From an uncultured Eubacterium sp. (GTDB lineage Bacteria > Bacillota > Clostridia > Lachnospirales > Lachnospiraceae), in the NCBI GenBank assembly GCA_910586445.1, contig CAJUHV010000028.1, positions 1 through 46,834 of the forward strand: a stretch of DNA of 46,834 nt, given 5' to 3'. The notes below the pieces were generated by a model. The model did no database searches. It was given only the letters and a program-made list of their open reading frames with translations, and had not been told where the DNA came from. Positions 40,135 to 46,834 of this stretch are shown here, piece after piece. The position numbers and the translations under genes are program-made. How positions within the stretch are numbered: position 1 is the stretch's first letter; each line of letters starts with the position of its first letter.

Positions 40135-42654
40135 TTATTCTTCTGCTGCCGGTTCTGCCTGTTTGTCTGCATATTTTTCCTCATGCCCTTTTGCCTGCTC
40201 GTCTTTATGAACGGTCGTAAAATTCATCTTTTTATTTTTGGTGCCGATTGTCACAGTATCGCCTTTTTTGACTGCGCCGGACAGTATTTCTTCTGCCAGC
40301 TTGTCTTCGATTTCAATCTGGATTGTACGGCGCAGCGGCCTTGCCCCAAACTTTGGATCATACGCTTTTTCTACGACATAGCTTTTTGCCGTATCCCTGA
40401 TTACCAGCTGGATATCCATCTGGGTTTTACACCGCTCAATCAGATTTTTAGCCATCAGTGCTACAATCCTCTTCATATCTTCCTTATTCAGCATGCGGAA
40501 TACGAGCATTTCATCGATACGGTTGATAAACTCCGGCTTAAAGATCCGGCGCACTTCTTCCATCACACCGCTTTTCATGCGCTCGTAGTCATGCTTTTCA
40601 TCTTCAGAAAATGCAAATCCCAGCTTTTTCGGCTCTACAATGGCCTGTGCACCCGCATTGGATGTCATAATGATAATTGTATTTTTAAAATCAACCCTGC
40701 GTCCCTGCGCGTCGGTAATCCGTCCGTCATCCAGCACCTGCAGCAGAATGTTAAATACGTCAGGATGTGCCTTTTCGATTTCGTCAAATAAAATCACGGA
40801 GTAAGGATGCCGCCGTACCTTTTCGCTCAGCTGTCCGCCTTCATCATATCCCACATATCCCGGAGGGGAGCCGATCAGCTTGGACACACTGTGCTTTTCC
40901 ATATATTCTGACATATCGACACGTATAATCGCCTGTTCGTCCCCAAACATCGCCTCTGCCAGCGCCTTAGAGATCTCTGTCTTTCCTACGCCGGTCGGCC
41001 CCAGAAACAAAAACGAGCCAATCGGACGATTCGGGTCTTTTAATCCTACACGCCCTCTTCTGACTGCCCTTGCCACCGCGCTTACTGCCTCTTCCTGTCC
41101 GATTACTCGCTTGTGCAGTATTTTTTCCAGCTTCTGTAATCGGTCAGCCTCGCCTTCTGTCAGTTTTTTGACCGGGATCTTCGTCCAGCCAGACACTACA
41201 TCGGCAATCTCATTTTCTCCAACTGTCAGCTGCTTTTTGGAATTATTTTTCTGACAGCGCTTTAACAGTTTTTCATATTCGCCTTTACACTGGTCGCGCT
41301 GTGCCTTTATTTCACTTGCCTGATCAAATTTCTGGTCGATCAGCGACTGTTCTAATTTTTCTGCCAGCTCACGCATCTGCTGCTCCAGTACGCCGAGCTT
41401 TTCCGGCATTGGAAATCCGCCCAGGCGCACTTTGGAAGAAGCCTCGTCGATCAGGTCTATCGCCTTGTCCGGCAGAAAGCGGTCATTGATATATCTGGCA
41501 GACAGCTGTGCAGCCGCCTCCAGCCCGCTGTCTAAAATCTCCACCTGATGATGTGACTCATACTGCCCGCGCAGTCCCTTTAAAATCTCGATCGTCTGCT
41601 CTACCGTCGGCTCCTCTACCATAACCGGCTGAAAACGCCGCTCCAGCGCAGCATCTTTTTCTACATATTTGCGGTATTCCTCAATCGTAGTCGCTCCGAT
41701 CAGCTGGATCTCGCCGCGCGCCATAGCCGGTTTTAATATATTTGAAGCATCGATTGCCCCTTCGGCACTTCCGGCTCCGATAATCGTGTGTATTTCGTCA
41801 ATAAACAAAATGACATTGCCCGCAGAGGTAACTTCGTGGATTACCCGCTTTATTCTTTCTTCGAATTCCCCGCGGTATTTTGAGCCTGCAACCATTCCTG
41901 ACAAATCCAGCGTCACCACACGTTTATTTAATACCGTATCGGGAACTACCCCGGATACAATGCGCTCTGCCAGCCCTTCTACGATCGCAGTCTTTCCTAC
42001 GCCGGGTTCTCCGATCAGGCATGGATTATTTTTCCCGCGCCTGCTGAGGATCTGTATGACACGTTCGATTTCCTGTTCCCTGCCGATTACCGGGTCTAGT
42101 TCATCCTCTGCGGCCATGCGCGTAAGATCCCTGGAATACTGATCCAGCACAGAAGTAGCCTCGCCGCGCCTGCGGATCGGCTTGCCGTTTTGAAAATCTT
42201 CTTTATATAAATTTGTATCTTCGCCCATTGCTACTAATATATCGATATACATTTTCTGCATATTGACATTCATCGTATTCATCAGACGTGACGCAGCGCA
42301 GTCTACGGATTTGATAATTGCCATCAAAAGATGCTCTGTCCCGATATGCTCACTCCGAAAACGATCTGCCTCTGAGGCTGCCATGTCCAGAATCATTCTA
42401 GTCTTCGGCGTATATCCGTCCCGCTCTGCGACTGCCACATCGGAAGACGGCGCGATCAGATCCTCAATCAGTTGAAGCAGCTGGCTTTCCTCTACACCAT
42501 TGTCCACCAATATTTGTGCAGCTACGCCCGTGCCCTCCTGAATCAGGCCCAGCAGTATATGCTCTGTACCAATATAATTATGCTGTAAATTCTTTGATAG
42601 CTTTCCCGCAATGTCCAGTGCCTTCTGCGCTTTTGCGGTGTATGGTTTACGCAT
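40135..42654 (-). CDS. clpC: ClpC-type AAA+ unfoldase
   Basis: An 839-residue Clp/HSP100 protein that unfolds substrates for ClpP. Two N-terminal Clp-N repeats (about 1-145) precede AAA1 (GEPGVGKT, ILFIDEIHT), a middle domain (about 410-470) and AAA2 (GPTGVGKTE, VILFDEIEKAHPDVFN). The C-terminal tail is charged and Ala-rich. The usual partners ctsR, mcsA and mcsB are not beside it. The ATG follows AAGGAGG. It starts 13 nt after the 727-aa membrane protein gene and is likely co-transcribed with it. Confidence 0.95.
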   Translation of the reverse strand: MRKPYTAKAQKALDIAGKLSKNLQHNYIGTEHILLGLIQEGTGVAAQILVDNGVEESQLLQLIEDLIAPSSDVAVAERDGYTPKTRMILDMAASEADRFRSEHIGTEHLLMAIIKSVDCAASRLMNTMNVNMQKMYIDILVAMGEDTNLYKEDFQNGKPIRRRGEATSVLDQYSRDLTRMAAEDELDPVIGREQEIERVIQILSRRGKNNPCLIGEPGVGKTAIVEGLAERIVSGVVPDTVLNKRVVTLDLSGMVAGSKYRGEFEERIKRVIHEVTSAGNVILFIDEIHTIIGAGSAEGAIDASNILKPAMARGEIQLIGATTIEEYRKYVEKDAALERRFQPVMVEEPTVEQTIEILKGLRGQYESHHQVEILDSGLEAAAQLSARYINDRFLPDKAIDLIDEASSKVRLGGFPMPEKLGVLEQQMRELAEKLEQSLIDQKFDQASEIKAQRDQCKGEYEKLLKRCQKNNSKKQLTVGENEIADVVSGWTKIPVKKLTEGEADRLQKLEKILHKRVIGQEEAVSAVARAVRRGRVGLKDPNRPIGSFLFLGPTGVGKTEISKALAEAMFGDEQAIIRVDMSEYMEKHSVSKLIGSPPGYVGYDEGGQLSEKVRRHPYSVILFDEIEKAHPDVFNILLQVLDDGRITDAQGRRVDFKNTIIIMTSNAGAQAIVEPKKLGFAFSEDEKHDYERMKSGVMEEVRRIFKPEFINRIDEMLVFRMLNKEDMKRIVALMAKNLIERCKTQMDIQLVIRDTAKSYVVEKAYDPKFGARPLRRTIQIEIEDKLAEEILSGAVKKGDTVTIGTKNKKMNFTTVHKDEQAKGHEEKYADKQAEPAAEE

Positions 42655-42667
42655 TCATTTTTCCTCC

Positions 42668-44851
42668 TTATAAATCATTCAGATCCATAATTTCCATATC
42701 TTCATCCATAAGGCTTCGTTTTTTTCTGCCAGATTTCTGCGGCCTGCGGCCTGTTGGTTCTTCTACTTCCCAGTCGTCCATTGGATCATGCTCCGGCTGC
42801 TCCGCTGCATTTTTGCGTGCATATTTGACTGACTGGCGCATTTTTTCTGCTGCAAGCTGCACAGAATCCGTCGAGCCTGCGGCCTGCTCTTTTTTCAGCA
42901 GGTTCTTTGGCTGCGTACTCCCGGCATCAAAGGCTCCTGCCGGATATGCCCGCTGCTGCTCCAGCTTCTGCTCGTATGCCTGCTGTTCCCTCAGCTGCTG
43001 CTCTTTCAGCTGCTGTTCTTTACGCTTCTGCTCATACATCTGCTGTTCTTTACGTTTTATGTCAGCTGCCTGCTGCTCTTTCAGCTGCTGTTCCCTGCGG
43101 TCTGCCTCTGCGGCCTGCTGTTCCCTCAGCTGCTGTTCATATACACGCTGTTCCCTCAGCTGCTGCTCATATGCACGATGGTCTTTTTCATTTTTCCATC
43201 CCTTTTGTATGCCTTGTTCTCGGTTTACCTGTGCGCGTATTTCTTCCGGCGTACTGATCTCGTCCTGCCGGTTCGTCCGAGGCAGCTCTGTATCTGCCTG
43301 CGGTGCCGATTTTGTAAATGTCTTTGTGACTTTTTTTGCATTTTTAGCTGACCTGCCGTCAAAATTGCGGCCTGCTGCAAGTGAACTTTTTGATACCGGT
43401 TCTGTCTGCCGCCTTCCCCTGCCTGATCTTGGCATTTTTTTCATGCGGCCGTTCTCTCTATCAGGCTCCTGCCCGTCATCTGCCTCATCTCTGCTGCGCA
43501 GCAGGATCGCTGTAAATACAATAATCATAAGCACCATTGCTACTGCGAGTATGCTTACAATCCTTACATTATTTTTTTTAAGCTGTGAATATTTTTCGTT
43601 TAATGAATTATATTTTACCAAAGAAACCGTTCTGGCTACTTCCTCTTCTTCCTCCGGCTCTTGGGCCTGCACCGTAAACGCATTGGAATACCGCATATAA
43701 GTATCCTGCGCATTGTCAAATAAATACCAGCCGCTGCTCCCGCTCGAATGTATGCCATAGATCAGATAATAATCCTGCATCTCATCCGACGCCTTATTCT
43801 GATATGCCATTACCTCTTTGCCGGACGGCAGCTCCAGTGCCTTTTCCTGATATCCTGCCGGCAGCTCTGCGCGGGAGCTGCTGATAAATACTACAAAATT
43901 ATCTCCCGTACCGACATATTTAAACCGCTCTACCGCATTGCACGTATCGTCATAAAAATAAAATCCGGTCGAGCCATTTCCGTCTGTATTTTCCATATAG
44001 ACAAGATTCATATCCCCCTGCGCACAGTAAAGCGTAGAATAGCTTGTACCTGCGATCTGTACAGAGCCCTGCCCGAATGCTGATGGTATATCCTGGGTAA
44101 TATTACTGTAGGAAAAATTATTAGACAGCCGGTATGCCGCACCGTTTAACGTAACTGTCCCATCCGACCCAATCTGCCCTACAAGGGAGGATAACGCCGA
44201 TTTTTTTTTCTTTTTCTTCTTTTTTGTAGTGCCTGCATTTTCTGCACCCTCTGCATCCGATGAAGCCGGGCTGCCCTCTGCATCATCCGGCTGCTGCGTG
44301 CCTGTACTGTCCGGCTGCTGCGCGCCTGTTATGCCTGCATCATCCGGCTGCTGCGTGCCTGTACCATCCGGCTGCTGCGTGCCTGTTAGATCTGCGCCAT
44401 CCGGCTGCTGCGCATCTGCACTATCCGGCTGCTGCGTGCCTGTACCGTCCGGCTGCTGTGCGCCCGCACTTCCTACGGTCAATGTAATTGTATATACACT
44501 GGTGGTAAAATCCTGCGCGGAGCACGTCACCTTAATCGTATTCACGCCCGGACTCAGAGATCTGGCTCCCTCTACCGAGGCGATTGTCCCATTGGCCGAC
44601 CGCGGGATCGCCCGGACACTGACTCCTGTTACACCTGCCTCCACGGCAGCCGTATATTCGAATACATCTGGTGAAAAAGCCGGATTCAGCGTCCCCGGAG
44701 CTATGTCAAACTCCGATAAACGGCTGTCACTGGCAGCAGGCACCTGTCCGGCATAAACCGGCACCGGCATATTTACGCTTTGAACAGGCGCCAGGACCAG
44801 CAGTCCCGTCAAAGCTGCCAGCATAAGTTGTTTCCTTTTACTTTTCCTCAT
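42668..44851 (-). CDS. Large membrane protein: cadherin-like domain, QQPD repeats, TM, Gln-rich cytosolic tail
   Basis: A 727-residue protein. It has a signal peptide (1-34), a cadherin-like beta-sandwich (about 42-127; FDIAPGTLNPAFSPDVFEYTA), an 8-residue repeat stretch of GTGTQQPD type (130-195), a Lys-rich stretch, a second beta-rich domain (about 215-395), a TM helix (about 430-450) and a long cytosolic tail with repeated YEQQLREQ-type segments (about 560-645). It probably senses or anchors something outside the membrane and scaffolds proteins inside. It is upstream of clpC in the same operon. No enzyme domain is seen. Confidence 0.7.
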   Translation of the reverse strand: MRKSKRKQLMLAALTGLLVLAPVQSVNMPVPVYAGQVPAASDSRLSEFDIAPGTLNPAFSPDVFEYTAAVEAGVTGVSVRAIPRSANGTIASVEGARSLSPGVNTIKVTCSAQDFTTSVYTITLTVGSAGAQQPDGTGTQQPDSADAQQPDGADLTGTQQPDGTGTQQPDDAGITGAQQPDSTGTQQPDDAEGSPASSDAEGAENAGTTKKKKKKKKSALSSLVGQIGSDGTVTLNGAAYRLSNNFSYSNITQDIPSAFGQGSVQIAGTSYSTLYCAQGDMNLVYMENTDGNGSTGFYFYDDTCNAVERFKYVGTGDNFVVFISSSRAELPAGYQEKALELPSGKEVMAYQNKASDEMQDYYLIYGIHSSGSSGWYLFDNAQDTYMRYSNAFTVQAQEPEEEEEVARTVSLVKYNSLNEKYSQLKKNNVRIVSILAVAMVLMIIVFTAILLRSRDEADDGQEPDRENGRMKKMPRSGRGRRQTEPVSKSSLAAGRNFDGRSAKNAKKVTKTFTKSAPQADTELPRTNRQDEISTPEEIRAQVNREQGIQKGWKNEKDHRAYEQQLREQRVYEQQLREQQAAEADRREQQLKEQQAADIKRKEQQMYEQKRKEQQLKEQQLREQQAYEQKLEQQRAYPAGAFDAGSTQPKNLLKKEQAAGSTDSVQLAAEKMRQSVKYARKNAAEQPEHDPMDDWEVEEPTGRRPQKSGRKKRSLMDEDMEIMDLNDL
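44275..44466. repeat. 24-bp coding repeats (TQQPD repeats)
   Basis: On the plus strand CCGGCTGCTGCGTGCCTGT and close variants recur about every 24 bp, or 48 bp where interrupted. They encode the GTGTQQPD/GAGAQQPD repeats of the membrane protein on the minus strand. Repeat number is likely to vary between strains. Confidence 0.75.
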
Positions 44852-44984
44852 ATGTCAACCCCTTCTTTTCTTGCGTAACAATTCTGGCACAGTAAAGCCT
44901 CCAGCTATACTGTTACCGATTTTGAAACATTTTATCATTTCTTATATATATTTGCAATGCATGATGTTATAGTTCACAATGTAT

Positions 44985-45608
44985 TCAGAAATTTTGCAGA
45001 ACCACAGGCAGCTCCTTAAATGCATTCAGCTTCGGCACTGAGGCACTGACAGATCCAAAGCCATACGCAGCGTGGATAAATTCCGCACCGCCTGCAATGG
45101 CTGCATCATAATCTGCCTGGATATCCCCTATATAAATGCCGCGGTCAAGGCTGTTGCGCTCTATAATCAGAGCGATGTTATCCCCTTTATATTTTCCGTT
45201 TTCTCCAAAGCAGGTAAAATCTTTAAAATATGCACCCAGATCATAATATTCCAAAAACGCCTCAATATATCCTGCCTGACAGTTGCTCACAATATACAGC
45301 GGATACTGCTGCGACAGCTGTTTGATTACCGGCACGACATCTGGATAAATACATGCACCGTGCTCTCTTAAATAATCATTTTCTACTATGCCGCTCTCTT
45401 CCATAATCGGCAGCAGCTCAGACAGCTCGTGGTCTGGAAATATTGCCTTTGCCAGCTCGTCCATAGGCATGCCCATTGTGCGGTACATATCTTCCTGTGT
45501 TACTCTGCGTCCCAGCCTTTCAATCGTTATCGTGCTCCATGCATCTGCCACCTGCTTTGCACTGTCCCAGAGCGTTCCGTCCATGTCAAATATGATTCCT
45601 GTTTTCAT
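44985..45608 (-). CDS. HAD-superfamily hydrolase (phosphoglycolate phosphatase-like)
   Basis: A 207-residue HAD phosphatase. Motif I is FDMDGTLWDS (Asp9, Asp11), motif II YIVSNCQ, motif III Lys in GKYKGDN, and motif IV GDIQADYDAA. A helical cap lies between motifs I and II (about 18-85). It probably dephosphorylates a small sugar phosphate or phosphoglycolate; family members are too similar to name the substrate. It is a single gene, preceded by AAAGGAAAATAAAACG. Confidence 0.88.
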   Translation of the reverse strand: MKTGIIFDMDGTLWDSAKQVADAWSTITIERLGRRVTQEDMYRTMGMPMDELAKAIFPDHELSELLPIMEESGIVENDYLREHGACIYPDVVPVIKQLSQQYPLYIVSNCQAGYIEAFLEYYDLGAYFKDFTCFGENGKYKGDNIALIIERNSLDRGIYIGDIQADYDAAIAGGAEFIHAAYGFGSVSASVPKLNAFKELPVVLQNF

Positions 45609-45727
45609 TCGTTTTATTTTCCTTTCTCATAATCTATGATAAAAACACCGCTGCCTGTATGCTGCCATGCGATTTCACAATTTTTTCATAAAAAATTATT
45701 ATTTGGTACTCCACAAAAATGATCTGA

Positions 45728-45747
45728 TCGTGTATAATGATACACGA
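45728..45747 (+). promoter_or_regulatory. Inverted repeat over the -10 of the 77-aa protein gene
   Basis: TCGTGTAT-AATG-ATACACGA is a perfect 8-bp-arm inverted repeat with TATAAT (45733-45738) at its centre. The -35 is weak. A repressor dimer here would block the promoter. The leader is about 90 nt and holds a GGTAC/GTACC pair near 45780-45797. Confidence 0.55.
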
Positions 45748-45832
45748 CACAGACTTAGTGCCTCATAAACTGTATGGGGTACCAGCCCATTGTACCACAA
45801 ATATATCAGTTTTAGAATAGGAGATATTTAGA

Positions 45833-46066
45833 ATGAGCCAGCAAAAAGTAGATCAATATAAAAAAGAAAAGTATAACCGCAAAAAACAGCTTCAGCAGGA
45901 GAAAAGAGAACGGATTATTTACAGTATCGTAGGCAGTGTGGCAGCTGTTGCCCTCGTCACATGGATCGGATTTTCTGTGTATGCAAGGGTGGAGGCAAAC
46001 CGTCCGGTTTCTTATACAGAAGTAAATGTCAGCGCTGTATCAGATTATCTAAGCACACTGAATTAA
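45833..46066 (+). CDS. Small single-pass membrane protein (77 aa)
   Basis: A 77-residue protein. Residues 1-27 are highly charged (KYNRKKQLQQEKRERI), one TM helix spans about 30-50, and a 25-residue external tail ends SAVSDYLSTLN. No domain is recognised. The ribosome binding site is TAGGAGAT. It is a single gene closed by a strong terminator. A palindrome over its -10 suggests control. Confidence 0.7.
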   Translation: MSQQKVDQYKKEKYNRKKQLQQEKRERIIYSIVGSVAAVALVTWIGFSVYARVEANRPVSYTEVNVSAVSDYLSTLN

Positions 46067-46076
46067 AGCGTACAGC

Positions 46077-46133
46077 AAAAATCCCGCCAGCAGCTGCGTG
46101 TGGTCTTCCCACCGCCCTGCTTCGGGATTTTTG
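46077..46133. terminator. Bidirectional terminator between two convergent small genes
   Basis: The stem CAAAAATCCCG (46076-46086) / CGGGATTTTTG (46123-46133) encloses a long loop with its own GC-rich pairing. A or T runs within the arms serve both strands. It lies 10 bp after the 77-aa gene and 8 bp before the convergent stop at 46142. Confidence 0.7.
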
Positions 46134-46141
46134 TGTTTTGC

Positions 46142-46588
46142 TCATCTGCCTTCTTCTTTCACTTCTGCCCTTGATAGTGCATTCTTGATCGCATTCAGCA
46201 GCACTACAGATGTATACTGGTTTGCTTCTTCATAAGTAATATTCTCGGTTGACTGCTTTTCATAAATCTGCTGGCTGATATGATCCAGTGCCGGCTGCAT
46301 CAGCGGATACATGGTCGCTGCTGTTTCATCCAGATTATCCAGTGAGATCGCATTGATCCGGTTATCATCGACTACGACTTTCAGATCCATTGTCTGGTTA
46401 TTCAGCACAATAGATGACGTATAGACACCAGATACATACTTCATCGTTTCCTGGGCAGCAGAATCCTTTTTCCCAGAACGGAACATGAAAACTAACAGCA
46501 GGATCAATAAAATTGCAAGCGCAGCGAATATTGCAGTATAGATGACCTCTCTCATATGTAATACAACAATTCTGGTCTTTGCACTCAT
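46142..46588 (-). CDS. Conserved membrane-anchored protein (148 aa)
   Basis: A 148-residue protein with one N-terminal TM (residues about 14-37) and an external domain that begins VSGVYTSSIVLNNQTMDLKVVVDDNRI. That strand pattern resembles the start of FMN-binding/peptidoglycan-associated domains, but the flavin-attachment Thr motif is not visible, so the likeness is weak. A helical C-terminal part ends NAIKNALSR. The ATG at 46588 follows GGAGAAGC; Met12 is an alternative. It may be envelope-associated; the function is unknown. Confidence 0.65.
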   Translation of the reverse strand: MSAKTRIVVLHMREVIYTAIFAALAILLILLLVFMFRSGKKDSAAQETMKYVSGVYTSSIVLNNQTMDLKVVVDDNRINAISLDNLDETAATMYPLMQPALDHISQQIYEKQSTENITYEEANQYTSVVLLNAIKNALSRAEVKEEGR

Positions 46589-46720
46589 TAGGATGCTTCT
46601 CCGTTATCTGCTTATTCTTATTTTATGCGGGAATAGGGACAATATGCCTGCTGGTTCAAATATTTTAATTTATACTTTTTAAATTTTTTTCATTTTTCTT
46701 AAATTTTTTTATTTTTTCTA

Positions 46721-46772
46721 TTGACAACTCTTCCATAATAGTTTATAGTATCTCTTGTGTTCGAGAGAACAC
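46721..46772 (+). promoter_or_regulatory. Promoter and leader hairpin of tRNA-Gly
   Basis: TTGACA (46721-46726), 17-bp spacer, TATAGT (46744-46749). A perfect inverted repeat GTGTTC-GAGA-GAACAC (46757-46772) lies in the leader, 10 nt before the mature tRNA 5' end. Confidence 0.8.
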
Positions 46773-46782
46773 GAAACATTTC

Positions 46783-46834
46783 GCGATAGTGGCGTAGTTG
46801 GTAACGCGCGACCTTGCCAAGGTCGAGACCGCGG
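46783..46834 (+). tRNA. tRNA-Gly (GCC), cut by the window end
   Basis: The sequence starts GCGATAGTGGCGTAGTTGG with a D-arm. An anticodon stem CGACC / GGTCG surrounds the loop TTGCCAA, giving anticodon GCC (glycine). The window ends in the variable/T-arm region, so the 3' acceptor strand is not visible. Confidence 0.92.

Noticed and set aside
42516..43700. 394-codon plus-strand ORF rich in Cys and Ser
   Set aside because: It lies opposite the Gln/Glu-rich tail of the membrane protein gene and the clpC start. Its composition is the complement of CAG/GAG codons, and it has no ribosome binding site.
44229..44756. 175-codon plus-strand ORF with SGCCVP repeats
   Set aside because: It is the antisense reading of the QQPD repeats in the minus-strand membrane protein.
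46757..46772. LexA/SOS box near tRNA-Gly
   Set aside because: The Firmicute box is GAAC-n4-GTTC. Here the order is reversed (GTTC-n4-GAAC), so it is a hairpin and not a LexA site.

Overview
The window looks like chromosome from a spore-forming Lachnospiraceae-type member of the Clostridia (Bacillota). This is an inference from gene content: spoIIAA-spoIIAB-sigF, spoVAA-spoVAB behind a sigma-G-like promoter, meso-diaminopimelate dehydrogenase, a valS T-box leader, a stand-alone AICAR transformylase, a DUF3796/XRE pair, and several small proteins of a kind common in that family. No prophage, CRISPR array or transposase gene is visible. Intergenic DNA is AT-rich and rich in repeats.

Layout. 1-2950: a truncated 592-bp copy of the 3' end of an SGNH-hydrolase gene, a 180-bp palindromic MITE-like element, a YefM-YoeB toxin-antitoxin pair, then the intact SGNH-hydrolase gene. 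3050-4990: an HTH-tetratricopeptide-type regulator divergent from a DUF3796/XRE pair with a perfect 11-bp inverted-repeat operator. 5085-8382: a 40-bp tandem repeat array, ddh, and an OmpR-type two-component system. 8433-13443: a minus-strand sugar cassette (GPH symporter, 901-aa glycosidase, AraC regulator). 13553-16806: phased TTTAAGA repeats and a LolD/FtsX-type ABC exporter that probably belongs to the two-component system on the other side of the cassette. 16815-19639: an AI-2E-family permease and a chemoreceptor.

19659-24561: spoIIAA-spoIIAB-sigF, a TPR membrane protein, an unannotated 47-aa protein and a FapA/DUF342 protein. 24638-27690: valS with a T-box leader that carries a tandem 18-nt repeat. 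27772-28630: a MntA-HepT type VII toxin-antitoxin pair. 28707-30551: the spoVA region, with an unannotated 57-aa membrane protein first in the operon. 30701-34793: YhcH/YjgK/YiaL protein, CoaBC, a double-domain hemerythrin and AICAR transformylase. 34787-36749: two tandem, dissimilar RimK-like ATP-grasp ligases. 36877-39969: a 71-bp tandem repeat, a NYN-domain protein, RadA and a 137-aa protein. 40135-44851: ClpC and a large membrane protein with a Gln-rich cytosolic tail. 44985-46834: a HAD phosphatase, two small membrane proteins and the 5' part of tRNA-Gly(GCC).

The window mixes core functions (sporulation, proteostasis, DNA repair, cofactor and cell-wall synthesis) with accessory insertions (two toxin-antitoxin modules, the sugar cassette, repeats). 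The least explained items are the SGNH duplication around the toxin-antitoxin pair, the 40-bp array before ddh, the 18-nt repeats in the T-box leader, and the paired ATP-grasp ligases. All calls come from reading the sequence; no database search was run.
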